Shown one piece after another: positions 11,541-22,771 of a stretch of 64,000 bases of DNA. The first letter of the stretch is position 1. Every line of letters starts with the position of its first letter. A model generated the notes under the pieces. That model did no database searches. It was not told the origin of the DNA and worked only from the letters and a program-made list of their open reading frames with translations. The stretch covers positions 62,001 to 126,000 of the forward strand of contig MCFE01000061.1 in NCBI GenBank assembly GCA_002104905.1, given 5' to 3'. Both the position numbers and the translations under genes were made by a program. This stretch comes from Basidiobolus meristosporus CBS 931.73. Its lineage: Eukaryota; Basidiobolomycota; Basidiobolomycetes; Basidiobolales; Basidiobolaceae.

Positions 11541-12157
11541 TTGACTCACCTCCATTTATATGCCACCAACAATAAAGAGAAGTTGTCTGGTTCCCAACCA
11601 AGCCCAATGGCTGACAGCAGCAGAAGTGCATTTGGACAACAACTTGCTTTGACATTCAGTGCAACAAGCAGGTCTACAACCAAAAAAGGCCCTATGGACA
11701 GAATGCCCACAGAAGGTAATAATACAGAGTCCTCAGGCTCTTAGTCAAGTAGGCAATTGGAAATCTCTGCAGAGCTACAAGCTTGCCATGTTGATGAGGC
11801 AGATGAGAATATAGCAGGAGAAGTACCTCAAGTTCAAAGACCAGTAAGTGACTGTCATAACATCACCACCACCCATATTAGCAAGTATGTTGTCAGCTCA
11901 TACCAGAGCATTAATGAGGCATATAGGTGGAGTGGCTGGTAGGATAGAAGTAATGGCCCACAGAGATCAGAAAATAGTCCCAAAGCAGGATGAGTGGACA
12001 AAAGGTGCAGAGCAATCAATCTCCCCAGTAGAGAAAGCAGTATCCTTGCCGCAAAGTAGGAACTCAAGTAGCAGAATGTCACTGCCAAGAACTGGGCCAT
12101 TTCCTGATGTAACAGCAGAGAAATGCCATACAGTCTTTGAAACACAACATCAGTGAC
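11541..12157 (+). pseudogene. Divergent accessory ORF of Plavaka copy B, unknown function
   Basis: It lies head-to-head with the transposase (start 11337), 203 bp apart. Open stretches are 11541-11744 and 11757-11942; one stop after SSGS separates two segments that are continuous in copy A. The sequence is Ser/Thr/Glu-rich with the segments MADSSRSAF, KKGPMDRMP and ISAELQACH. No known domain is recognised. Because both copies keep the same position and orientation, it looks like a genuine second gene of this transposon family, now decayed. Confidence 0.5.
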
Positions 12158-12930
12158 TAAAGATAAAGCTCACAGAAAACCTATACAGCATGGGAGGGAG
12201 AAAATGTAATGTTTATACCAAAGCCTAAAAGTCAAAAGACATTGAGGATTCATAAGCCATTGAGTGCAATATTGAAGAGTGGGCTCATATTCAAGAGGCC
12301 ATCAGAAGACTAGCACACCAACACCTTAAGGCTGGCTTACTATGGGACCATTGGGAACACAAGGCTAAGCAGTATGTGCTTAACTTGCTTCATGAGCATT
12401 ATTATGTACTAAAACAAGCAAATAGGTTTTGGGCCAGCCTTGGTATACTAAAAAAGTAATCCCAAGGGTGGCAGAAACTATCAAAGGCAGAGAAACAAGG
12501 GTGCAATGGCTATAAACCAGCAGTCTCCTCAAGAGCCTGTATTAAGCAGGGCCCAAAGCTCCAAACAAGCATCAACAAGACAGCAGGTAGCTGGAAGAAT
12601 GCCAATAAGGGAAGAGCGGGCAGATACAGATGCTCTGGCACAACATTTATCAAGGAAAAAGCATGGCTCTACTCAAGAAGCACTCAGTCAAAGTAGCAGC
12701 AAACAACCTGGCAGTGATAAAGCAAGTGGCTACCTCAGGAGCCTGTCACAGCATGGGCTGAGAGACTGATACAAACAGAAAGAAAGCAACAGGTTGCCAG
12801 CAGAGTGCCAGCAAGGGACAAGCAGGCCAAAACAGATGCAACAGAGCAGCATTTATCAAGGAGAAAACATGGTACCACACATGAGCCCAGTCAAATCTCA
12901 ATATGCAATGCAACAACACCCTTTGAAACA
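12158..12930 (+). other. Repetitive accessory segment with a 206-bp duplication
   Basis: Contains a Gln/Ser/Lys-rich open stretch (12506-12769) and a second, frame-shifted one (12794-13008). Both encode nearly the same segment: QQVAGRMPIRE...QHLSRKKHG and QQVASRVPARD...QHLSRRKHG. The two copies are offset by 206 bp (for example 12641 and 12847). Its function is unknown. It sits between the accessory ORF of copy B and transposase fragment F and probably belongs to the transposon. Confidence 0.5.
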
Positions 12931-13780
12931 AGAGTCCAACAAATATTGCAAAGCTATAAAGTACCACACTCAGTATTAATCAGACTCAATCATATTCAAT
13001 ATATGTAATGGTGATCATTTCAAGCAGCTAAGAAGCAGTGGCTACTTTGAAGGTATATACAAACATGCCTTTGCCTTGGCACTAGATGGATTCTCATCAA
13101 ACAAGTACTCTCCCAGCAAATCCTGCTGGCCACTGATTCTCATCAACCTGAATATGCCATCTATCTAACAGTACATGAGTAAAAATCTGATGTTAATCTC
13201 ACTGGTATCTGGTCCTAAATCACTGTCCAACCTGGATAGCCACTTGTATCCATTGCTGGATGAATTCTGTAAGCTTTCCAGCAGGATAACAGTAAATGAC
13301 TGTCATGTAAAAGCATATATTATCATCTGCATTGGAGATGCCCTGGCCATCAGCAATAAAGCTGGCTTTTCTGGTTATAATGCACAGTATTGCTGTCACA
13401 TCTGTGAGATCCAAGGGAGTTATTCCATGGCTCACACAGCTATTGCCCAAACACCAACACTATGAACACCATCTTCCCACAGAGAGAATGTACAGAAGTC
13501 AGCTTGCAATTGCATCAAAGTTGGAAAGCTATAAGCCATTGGCCAGAATATCAAATCCATTGGAAACTGGAGATTCTTAAGATGGAGGGCATCTGTGGGA
13601 GCAAAAGGTTTCCACTGAGAGCAACGCATTTACTTTTCCAATAATATCCCTATTTTGATGACCAAGTTGTACATGGGGTATTTCATGCAAAACAAGCCCT
13701 TTGAGATACTGGAGAAATTTGAAAAAAGTGGCATGATATTACAGAATATCCACCACCCTAAGTACTTCTCACTGACACTA
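12931..13780 (+). pseudogene. Plavaka transposase fragment F
   Basis: Central part of the transposase on the plus strand, matching 1955-2790 of copy A and 36605-37440 of copy E. It contains LVSGPKSLSNLDSHLYPLLDEF and, in contrast to copies A and E, an intact C-x2-C motif in HICEIQG. It is cut at the left against the repetitive segment and at the right (about 13780) against a copia gag remnant, so it is only a deletion derivative. Confidence 0.65.
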
Positions 13781-14300
13781 TAGAGTTCTTCTGCAAGTGT
13801 CTCCATTCTAGTAATGAGTAACAACAAATCATCCTCTGGCTTCTTTCTTCTGTTGAAGAACCTTCCTTTTTTAATAATGCTTGTGTAATACTGACTTTGC
13901 TCTGAAGATCTTCTTTATTGATTCCTATGCTGTTTTTGCGGCACTAAAAGCTTAAATTTGATCCATGAAGGAATCTCTCACATGTATAAATACGGCACTT
14001 AAGGCTTTTCTAGCCTTCTCATTAGACTTCTCATCTTTCTTACTGTTCCTTTAAGGTCTGATTCCTCTCTTGTTACTACATTCCAAAGTTTTCTTTCCTA
14101 AAGGTGGACCTGCATCTTGCTTTTTGAAAGTCTGTGGCTCTTCAATTCATTCTCTCCATTAGAGGGAAGAGGCTTATGTTATTCTGTTTGCTGGTAGAAG
14201 TCATTTTGGAATAGATCAAGGCAATTGGGGCTCATGTCCCAGTAGGCAGGAACATTATGGAACAGTGTCAGGGTTAATGCAAGCTATTTGGTATGTAAAT
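13781..14300 (-). pseudogene. Degenerate copia-I gag and LTR remnant
   Basis: Aligns by eye with 19930-20256 and part of the adjoining LTR of copia-1. It covers the gag N-terminus, the primer site (GGGCTCAT, decayed) and an LTR piece near 14250-14300. It contains many stops and small insertions, much older than the other copies. Confidence 0.6.
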
Positions 14301-14319
14301 AGCTGACAAATTTGTCTCT

Positions 14320-14960
14320 TCATTGCTGAGCCATAGTTGATGTCAATCTTGATGGCTTCTTCCATGGTGTAAGATCTTCACCAATTGTCATCCCTGCAAA
14401 ACTTCTTCTAACCCATCAGTAAGGTATTTAACTTGATAAAGGGGGACCATTCTTTCAATTTGTTAAAGTGGAACAACTATATTGATAGTTGTATTCTGAA
14501 CCATTTCTTTCTGTCTGATTGTCTTCAGCCCCCTGTGTAATAAAGTTGACTCATGTGAAGGCTGAAAGGCATTCTATGTTTCCAACCAAAACTTCTCCAA
14601 GGTAGAGATATTAAAGCTTCTTGTTGTGATGGCTGAGCTGATCTTCTTGCAATACTGTAGTCAAGCTGCATCTGCCAAGTAAGAAGCTGCAAAATGCAGC
14701 TTTTTCTGGGCAATTCCTTTAGCCCTGAAGGCTTCTTCAGCTTGCAAGAGCCAAATTCTTAGTCTTTCCATGAATCTACCATGACACTGGCTGTTTGTGA
14801 CACTAAAATTACTCTTGACAGGGCTTTGCTGGCTCTGAGCCATGGTAGCCATAGCTTGTTGCTGCTGGCTAGGATCTGGACTAATTGTTGCTGCTAAACT
14901 AAGATTAACTGCATGGCATTCCTTCATTGTTGATTTTCCAGCATCTTGAGAGGAGATTCT
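14320..14960 (-). pseudogene. Degenerate gypsy gag remnant
   Basis: Corresponds to the gag of gypsy-1: SQQSPVKSNFSV, EEAFRAKGIAQ and ASYLADAA are readable within 14927-14661 and a shifted piece at 14713-14525. It has frameshifts and stops throughout. It abuts the copia remnant, so the two fossil fragments form a compound relic. Confidence 0.65.
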
Positions 14961-15684
14961 GATTATTGATGCTTGTTTTATTCAAGAGAAAAGTGTAGTA
15001 AAACTCTTGAATGAGTTAACTGAACCTAAGTGGCAACTAAGCGCAAAATTTTTGAATTGTCAAAGATGACAGAAATATTAGCAGAGTAGTTCTAGTCTAA
15101 TATTGGTTTTGTAAATAGTTTTATTGGGCTATAAAGGCAACAGAGTTGGTTTGCTATACAGGCTAGGCTTGGTGTTCTTGGGAATGCTAGATATGCAAGG
15201 CTAGGGTGGAAGCTAGAATGGAATTGATGAATTCTTAATTTTGCAGAGGTACAATCTTAATTTTGCTGAGACACAAACTGATCCAAAAGGTGCAGTAAAC
15301 TTTATTTATATTTTTCTGATCATGTTGAATTAGTAAGCACCAAGAGACTGGACTAATTGAAATCTGTTGGGGTGCTCTTAGGTGCATAAGATAAATGATA
15401 AATTGCATCATTAATCAACTGATCTCTTGGAAACTGCTAAGTGGTTGGATATATCTCAGATGACTAATCACTTGGAAAGGCTTAGCAGATCAGTTGAGGA
15501 TGTAGTCACCACATGAAAATTTATCAAGTGTGACAGCTAAAAATAGATTCTGAGAGGTGATAAAATAAACATAACTGGGATTAGTTATGTTTGGGTTAGA
15601 GAAAATCAGTTAGGGTGCCAGATTTTATAACAGAGTTGATAGGCTAAGTTTCAAGTGTTGAGGCCCAACACTGCTACTAAAATA
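14961..15684. other. Unassigned 0.7 kb between relics
   Basis: AT-rich sequence with no open frame of note and no similarity that I can see to the other elements in the window. Confidence 0.5.
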
Positions 15685-16083
15685 ACAAGTCTTAGTTTAC
15701 AAATTGTAGAGGAATAGGGTGTTTAGCTTGTATTATATTCACTAAAATTTGAGCTGATTCTTGTTGATGTTCCAGCAGCTCACTATAAGCATCTTACCAG
15801 TTCAGTATTTATATCTATGTAGAAATAATACAGCTGTAACACTAAGTAAGGATGGTTTCTCAATATTCAGGAGCATTCTGTAACAGTTTCAGGGTTAGTA
15901 CATAATAGTTAGTATTAGTGCTAATTTGATCCTGACAATAGGGGAATATTCATAAGATCATAGATCTGAAGAAAGTGGCAAAGTTAGAGCTGTAAATTAG
16001 TCCCACAGTGACCAAGACTAGTCCAGAATTATTGAGTAAGCTTTTAGCTGCAGAATGGTACCAAGTAGTCCAATATTTCAGCA
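15685..16083 (-). repeat. Chimeric LTR: gypsy LTR piece fused to copia-I LTR
   Basis: 15685-15804 matches the first 120 bp of the gypsy LTR (GTTGTAGAGGAATAGGG, then the TTCCAGCAGCTC stretch). From about 15805 to 16083 it matches the copia-I LTR (20330-20625), ending TTCAGCA against TTCAACA. It serves as the 3' LTR of copia-1 but lacks the LTR outer end, so no target duplication can be found. Confidence 0.7.
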
Positions 16084-17464
16084 CTCTCTGTCAACTAAAT
16101 AATATCTTAATCCTAATTCCTCTCTGAGATTCTCAAATTGTGGCCTAGCTAGTGGTTTTGTCAATGTATCTGCCACCATTCTGTTAGTTGGGCAGTACAC
16201 TAACTCTATTAAGTTATTTTCTACAGCTTCCCTCACAAAGTGATGCTGTATATCAATGTGCTTAGTTCTGGCATGATTAGTAGGACTTCTAGCTGATGTA
16301 ATACAGCTTTGATTATCCTTGTAATACATGTTGGTTCATACAAGTTAAAACCAAGGTTTTTGAATAACTTTTGTAGCCATAAAGCCTCCTTAGTTGCTTG
16401 ACATGCAGCCATATATTCAGCTTCAGTTGTAGATAGGGCCACAGTTGGTTGTTTCTTGCAATTCCAAGTAATAGATGCACCAGCATAAAGAAATACATAG
16501 CCTGTGGTAGAGCGTCTGTCAATCAGATCCCTACCCCAATCTGAATCACTATAACCATCAAATCTTTGCCTATTAGCTGCTCCAGAGTGTACCAGTACCA
16601 TATTTATGGTACCTGGTAGAAATCTGAAAATCCACTTAACTGCTGCAATTTGATCTGCTCCATAATTCTGTATGAATTGACTGACTATTCCAGCTGCCAC
16701 TGCAATATCTAGACATGTAGACACCATCAAGTACATTAGGCTACCAACCATTGATTGATAGGGAAAGTTTTGGTCCATATCTGAGCCATTTTCATCTATA
16801 ACTGGCTGAGATTTGCTTAATTTCAGGTTATTGTCCATACGGGTAGCTGCAGGTTTGCAATTTTCCATTTGAAGCGTTTAAGAATGTACCTAATGTACTT
16901 AGACTGATTCTGCACAATTTTCTGCTCAGGAATATCAAATTTGACTTCAATTCTAAGAAAATAGCTCAATTTTCCAAGATCTTTCATCTCAAACTTGCTG
17001 AAGAGATCTGATTTTGTCTGTATAAGTGCCTCTTGGTCACTTGAAGCTATAATTAGGTTGTCCACATAAAGAACTAGGATGATCACACCCTTTTTGAGCT
17101 GTCTCACATATATACTGTGATCTGCAGTGCTACAAGAGAACCTGATTTCCTCTAGATATGTGTCAATCTTGTTATACCATGCTCTAGGTGCCTGCTTAAG
17201 CCCATACAACAATTTTCTAAGTTTCCATACCTCATGGGGTACTTTTGGATTGGTAAAGCCTTCTGGTTGCTCCATATACATAGTTTCTTGCAAATCCCCA
17301 TTTAGAAAGGCTGTTTTGACATCCATTTGGTGTATATCTAAACTGTGTACAGCTGCCAGGGCTAGAACTGTCCTAATGGAGTTAAACTTGGCAACTAGAG
17401 CAAATGTTTTCTTAAAGTCTAGTCCCTGGATCTGGGAAAAGTCTTTAGCCACCAATCTAGCCTT
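16078..17464 (-). pseudogene. copia-1 reverse transcriptase and RNase H, C-terminal half
   Basis: The open stretch 17455-16823 holds the reverse transcriptase (MDVKTAFLNGDL, LYGLKQAPRAWY). The catalytic box reads LYVDNLIIAS: the second Asp of YVDD is Asn. 16868-16233 and 16329-16078 hold RNase H (GYSDSDWGRDLIDRRSTTGY, STTEAEYMAA, HARTKHIDI, TNRMVADTLTKPLARP). Frameshifts separate these pieces. The frame resumes on the other side of the solo LTR at 17844. Confidence 0.82.
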
Positions 17465-17468
17465 GTAC

Positions 17469-17839
17469 TCTTACAAGTCTTGCATAAGAGTTGTAGAGGA
17501 ATAGGGAGTTTGGCTAGTATTGTATTCACTAAAACTTGAACTGATCTTTATTGAGATTCCAGCAGCTCCTTATATACATTTTGCCAGATCAATTGCTGAA
17601 TAATTGTATTTCCTAATGTAGGCTGTTGCTGATGACTCATTAAATTGCATTGTCATCACCCAAAAAGATCCTACTTAATATATCTATTTCTGTCTGATAA
17701 AGATCTGCTGATTCATTTGCTGTCTAATGTTACTGATTTGATAGATAATATTGATACACTGATAACCTAAACAAATAACTAATTGATTTGACTAAAAAAA
17801 ACTGATCTAACTTAAACATTCAAGTGGTAGATCATAGCA
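17469..17839 (-). repeat. Solo gypsy LTR inside copia-1
   Basis: A 371-bp gypsy-family LTR with its terminal TG mutated to TC, flanked by GTAC at 17465-17468 and 17840-17843. It splits the copia-1 reverse transcriptase between TIDKY and YKARLVAKDF-like sequence. Confidence 0.9.
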
Positions 17840-17843
17840 GTAC

Positions 17844-20220
17844 TTATCAATGGTACCATTTGAGGTTATCTTGATCTTGTAGACCCATCTACATCCTATT
17901 GGCTTTCTCCCATTTGGTAAATCTGCCAGTTCCCATGTTTTTGCCTTGATCAGTGATTGGTACTCCTCCTGCATGGCTTGTTGCCACTTGGTAGCATCTG
18001 GACTTTGCATTCCCTGTTTCAGATTCTGAGGTTTGGCACATAAGGCAAGATAAGCTTCTTCATGATCATTGGATGTCTGCCACCAGGATCCAGGGGCATT
18101 TCTTATTCAGGTAGATCTCCTAACTGGGATAATCTGTTCTGATCTGGAACTGGTAGAAGTATCTTCTGTATCTGGCTGGATTTGGTACGTATCTTCTTCA
18201 TTAGTGTTGATTGCATCATCAGGCAGCAATGATTTCTGTGGCTTTCTGATCTGAATTCTTCTCAAATACAATGTCCCTGCTCTTGATCAGCTTCTGAATT
18301 TTGCCATCATACACTCTATACCCTTTAGTATCTTCACAATACCCAAGAAAGATCTCTCTCCTACTCTCTGGTTCCAACTTTGAGCGTTTTTTGTCAGGGA
18401 TAGGATAAAAAACATCACTGCCAAAGATCTTGAGGTGCTGGAGATCTGGTTTTCTCCCTGTATATGCTTCATAGGGTGAGGAATCTTGTAGTGCTGTTGT
18501 TGGGCATCTGTTCTTAATGTATACAGTGGTAGCAACAGATTCAGCCCAAAACCTGTAGTCCATTCCCTTATCAAGTAGCATAGATCTTCCCATCTCTACT
18601 ATTGTTCTACTTGCACATTCTGCAACTCCATTTTGCTGTGGAGTATGAGGAACTGTGGTCTGTTGAAGTATACCAGTAGACAAGCAGTATTTTGCAAACT
18701 CCTTTGAGCAGTATTCTCCTCCATTGTCACTTTGTAGTACCTTCAATTTACACCCAGTTTGTGTTTCTGCCATGTTCTTGAAGTGCTTAAACATCTCTAA
18801 AGCTTCATCCTTTGTTTTGAGGAAGTACACCCATGTATATCTTGTTTTGTCATCAATAAACATCATTAAGTATCTCTTGGCTCCAAAGGACAGTGTTCTC
18901 ATGGGGCCACATATGTCTGAGTGTACAATAGCCAATATTTTGGTGGTATTGATGCCTTCTGAACTCTTGAAACGTTGCCTAGCTTGTTAGCCATATGAAC
19001 ATCCCTTACAAACATTCAATTTGATTGGAATTGAGTATTTTAGGCCCAAAACAAGCTGATTTTTCACCAATTGGCTCATTTTCTGTTCCCCAATGTGTCC
19101 TAGCCTCCTATGCCATGTCTCCCAGTTGGTTTCATCAGTTTCAGCAATGTTGTCATACTCAGGTACAATGATCTTGCATTGTAACTTGTATATATTGTGA
19201 TCTCTGATTCCCAAAGCTAATTTTTGTCCATTCTCACTCAATATTGAGCAGCTCATCTTAGTAAAAACAAATTTCAGTCCCTGAGCAGTTGCTTTACTGA
19301 CTGAGAGTAAGTTCTTAGCCATTCCAGGCACATAGAGTACGTCAGTGAGTCTTGCTGTAGTTGACTCTGAGCTGTTGCTCATATTTAGTTGTATAGACCC
19401 ACTTGCGGTAGCTTCCAGAGCAGAGTTATCTCACAGATAGACCTTTCTTACGGGAATATTTTTTAGGTTGCTGAACCACTCCTTTATACCACAAATATGC
19501 TGTGATGCTCCAGAGTCAATATACCATTCATTACTTTGGTTACTTGCACTCTCTTGTACGGTACAAATAATTGTTCATCAGTAGTTATATGGCTTGCCTG
19601 CTCTAGTTTCTGTTTTTTGTCTGCTTGTTTCTTCTTGCATTCTCTTGCCCAGTGTCCTGGCTTTTAACAATAGTTGCAGCAACCAGGTTTTCTTTGGTTT
19701 TGTTGTTTTCCCTTCTTTTCTGCGTGCCTTTCTGAACTGAATAAAGCATTATCTTTGATTTTCTCTGCTTGATCATTACATCTGAGTTCTTCATGGAGAA
19801 GTCTTCCTTTGACATAGTCTAAAGTCAAGTTGTCTTCTCTGCTATCAAAAGAAATTATGAGTGGCTCATACTTGTCTGGTAGGCTGCAAAGCAGACAGAG
19901 TATCTTTTCTTCATCATCTACACCAGCATTAATACTGTAAAGTTCCTCTGCAAGTGTCTCCATTTTGGTAACTCTCCAATGAAGGAATCTTGCACATTGA
20001 TACATATGGCATCAATGGCCTTTCTCTCCTTCTCTTAAAACTTGTCCACTTCTTCTGCTGTTCCTTTGGGCTTAACTTCTTTTCCTGTTACTATATTACA
20101 AAGCTTCCTTTCCTCAAGGTGGATCTGCATCTTGATTCTCCAAAGTCTGTAGTTCTTCCCATCAAACCTCTCCTTTACAGGGAAGATGTTTGTGTTGTTC
20201 TGTTTGCTGGTAGAAGTCAT
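17844..20220 (-). pseudogene. copia-1 gag, protease, integrase and start of reverse transcriptase
   Basis: Starts at ATG 20220 (MTSTSKQNN). 20005-19664 is gag; its zinc knuckle is interrupted by TAA after CCNYC, and KPGHWAREC follows. The protease lies near 19400-19560 and 19382-18987 carries the GAG-pre-integrase domain (WETWHRRLGHIGEQ, CKGCSYG). 18935-18219 is the integrase with catalytic Asp in FIDDKTRYTW, Asp in LQSDNGGEY and the NGVAE motif. 18010-17844 begins the reverse transcriptase (WELADLPNGRKPIGCRWVYK). Several stops and frameshifts make it inactive. Confidence 0.82.
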
Positions 20221-20242
20221 CTTCAGAATAGATTAAGGCAAT

Positions 20243-20256
20243 CAGGGCTCATAACC
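20243..20256 (-). other. Half-tRNA primer site of copia-1
   Basis: Immediately inside the 5' LTR the minus strand reads GGTTATGAGCCCTG. This is the exact complement of the anticodon arm CAGGGCTCATAACC of fungal initiator tRNA-Met as I know it from yeast. It is the copia-type half-tRNA priming arrangement and not 3'-end priming. Confidence 0.75.
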
Positions 20257-20625
20257 TGTTGCAATTTAAGAAGTGATTTGGATATAAGGAACTTATCAAG
20301 ATATAGTGATAACAGTTGAACTGTTGTTTATCAATAAAGAAGCTCAGTATTTATACCTTTGTAGAAGTAATACAGCTGTAACACTAAGTAAGGAGGGTTT
20401 CTTGATATTCAGGAGCATTCTGTAACAGTTTCAGGGTTAGTACATAATAGTTAGTATTAATGCTAACTTGATCCTGACTATAGGGGAATAATCATAAGAT
20501 CATAGATCTGAAGAAAGTGGCAAAGTTAGAGCTGTAAATTAGTCCCACAGTGACCAAGAGTAGTCCAGAATTGTTGAGTAAGCTTTTAGCTGCAGAATGA
20601 TATCAAATAGTCCAATATTTCAACA
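20257..20625 (-). repeat. 5' LTR of copia-1 (family I)
   Basis: A 369-bp LTR, TGTTGCAATT to TTTCAACA, matching the right part of the chimeric LTR at 15805-16083 and a fragment at 22969-23041. Confidence 0.85.
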
Positions 20626-22404
20626 GGTAATCCACAGCTAGCTCTCTATTTTGCTACTCTACCAATTTACCAAATAGTGTTTCCTTTTCCACCTCCCCTT
20701 GTGCAATTCATATATTCCACTGTATAATCACTGCTCTTTATTTGCTTACCCACAACTACCATGGGTACTCAACACATGTCCTCCTGCTTACTAACCTCTA
20801 CAAATGCACACACCTGCTGCAATTGACATACTTGTATCACCTCTACTTTACAGCTTTTTAGTGTGAAGCTTGCAAAATTGCCATTTACCTTGTATTGCTG
20901 GTTACATATAGCTCTTGCAAACTTATGGTTGGTTATTGCCACTTCTGCCATGACTACTTCCTGAATATTGGCAAAGAACTTTTTGGTATTTTGACAATAT
21001 ATACCTTTGCCCTGCTGGATTCTAGTCCCCCTTATAGGTGTGCCTTGGCTCTTGTATGTGTGAATTCCATATTGAATAATGCAGAGACTAGCTTGTGACC
21101 AAGGGAAACCCTGCATACTTTGGAAGAGTTTTCTTATAAAGAATGGTTACTTGATGCACAAAACCCAACCTTACATAACTTAACTGATTACCCACTCATT
21201 AGGGCTGTGTAGCTTATTAATGCCATAGGCATAGGTGACTCCATGTGCACATATCTCCTCAGTACTTTCCAACTCTTCCTGGCTGTCCTCCTTGTAACAA
21301 CTCATCACATCTGTGACATTCTTGAAGGTAATTTTTTTGATGAGATTGGGATATGATAGTACCTGCAACTTGACTTGTCTCACCATCTCCCCACACATCC
21401 TCTCCATAGGAAACTCCCAAAAGGTGAAGCAAGGTCCAGTATACTCAACATACCAAGCAAGATGGTGTAGCAAATTCAGCTTTATGTTTGTAGTATAGCT
21501 GCTCAAATCCCATCACAAACTCTTTGCACAAAAGCTGTAGATGTGTCAAGTTGGAATTGGTAAGCCACTTTTGGATATATTATTCTACATTGTCCACTAC
21601 TGACTCACAGTGCTTCCAATGTACTCTTGGTAGCAATGGCTTCAAAAGGCCACTCAAATAAATACATATCCAGTTCATCCCGTCCTTGAGCTTGTATTCT
21701 TGAATATGCATATGAATGTTGATTGGAGCCCACAAGAAGTACTTAGGGTAGCAAATACCCTTTAATATCATGCTAATTCTTTCAAATTTCTCCAGTATCT
21801 CACAGGGCTCATATAGCATGAAATGCCCCATGTACAACTTGGTCATCAGTATAGAGATATTGTTGAAAAGCAAATGCATTGCTGCCAGTGGAAAGCTTTT
21901 GCTCCAACAGATACCCTCTATCTTAAGTTTCTCTGGTTTCCACATGATTCCACACTCCAGCCAATAGCTTATAGCTTGCCATCTTTGCTGCAATTGTATG
22001 CTGACTTCTATACATTCTCTCTGTGGGATGATGATGTTACTAGTGTCTGTGTTTAGGTAATAATAATCTGTGTGAGTTTTGGAGTAAGTCCCCAGGATCT
22101 CACACATTCAACAGCAATACTGTCAATAGTGCCCAGAAAAGCTGGCTATCTTGCCAATGGCTGGGGTATCTCCAATGCAGATAAAAATTTGCTCATTTAC
22201 ATGTAAGCCATTTACTGCTATCCTGCTGGAAGGCTTACATATTCATGCAGTAATGGATACAGGTAGCTATCCAGGTTGCACAGAAGTTGAGGCCCAGACA
22301 CCGGTGGTATCAGCATCAAATTTCTTCTCTGATACCATAAGATAGGCCGCAGATTCAGGTTGATGAGTATCAGTGGCCAGGAGGACTTGCTGGTAGTGTA
22401 CTTG
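20626..22404 (-). mobile_element. Plavaka-like transposon fragment, copy C
   Basis: Minus-strand copy matching copy E from its 3' non-coding region up to the central transposase. It is bounded at the left by the copia-1 LTR and at the right by the gypsy-2 5' LTR. It contains no terminus or accessory ORF. Confidence 0.75.
20769..22404 (-). pseudogene. Plavaka transposase fragment, copy C
   Basis: Broken pieces on the minus strand: 22107-21580 (175 residues, with CEILGTYSKTH, FPLAAMHLLFNN, LKPLLPRVHWKHCES), 21506-21180 (LLHHLAWYVEYTGP, FWEFPMERMCGEMVRQVK) and 21116-20769. The FWEFPMERMCG motif is the conserved C-terminal block of Plavaka transposases. Frameshifts separate the pieces; the N-terminal part is lost to the gypsy-2 insertion and further rearrangement. 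Confidence 0.7.
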
Positions 22405-22771
22405 TGTTATGGTCTGCCACTTGAATGTTTAAGTTAGAGCAGTTTTTAGTCAGATCCATTAGTTATATGTTTAGCTTATTGTATATCAGTATTATCTATC
22501 AAATCAGTAGCATTAGTCAGCAAATGAATCAGCAGATCCATATCAGACAGAAATAGATATATTAAGTAGGATCTTATTGGGTGATAATGATGCAATCAAA
22601 TGAGTCATCAGCCACAGCCTACATTGGGAAATACAATTAGTCAGGAATTGATCTGGCAAAATGTATACAAGGAGCTGCTGAAACCTCAATAAAGATTGGT
22701 TAAGTTTTAGTGAATACAATACTAGCTAAACTCCCTATTCCTCTACAACTCTTATACCAAGACTTGTAATA
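22405..22771 (+). repeat. 5' LTR of gypsy-2
   Basis: A 367-bp LTR from TGTTATGG to CTTGTAATA (the terminal ACA is mutated to ATA). The primer site TGGTAGCAGC follows at 22773-22782. The four bases before it are CTTG, the expected left target duplication; the right partner is lost. Confidence 0.88.

Larger units (their letters stand above)
4290..12930 (-). mobile_element. Plavaka/CACTA-like transposon, copy B, interrupted three times
   Basis: Copy B runs in pieces: 4290-4538, 9477-10214 and 10584-11337 hold its minus-strand transposase, and from about 11541 the plus-strand accessory region follows. The pieces join seamlessly once gypsy-1 (4539-9476) and the solo LTR (10215-10583) are removed, and the joined sequence matches copy C around 21600-22150. 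Its transposase C-terminal end is missing at 4290 because copy A begins there; the remainder should lie left of the window. The right boundary is uncertain: beyond about 12158 only a repetitive accessory segment is seen, and at about 12931 a plus-strand transposase fragment (F) starts. Confidence 0.65.
15805..20625 (-). mobile_element. Ty1/copia retrotransposon, copia-1 (family I), decayed
   Basis: Minus-strand element with a 369-bp 5' LTR (20257-20625), primer site, gag, zinc knuckle, protease, GAG-pre-integrase, integrase, reverse transcriptase and RNase H, the Ty1/copia order. The 3' LTR is truncated and chimeric. The coding region has multiple stops, a mutated reverse transcriptase active site and a solo gypsy LTR inserted at 17469-17839, so it is inactive. 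Family I differs clearly from family II (25915-30602) in its LTR sequence. Confidence 0.88.

Noticed and set aside
11855-12145. Hydrophobic minus-strand frame that also appears at position 1-300
   Set aside because: Repeated only because both places belong to the same transposon; it is the antisense of the accessory ORF and is broken in copy A.
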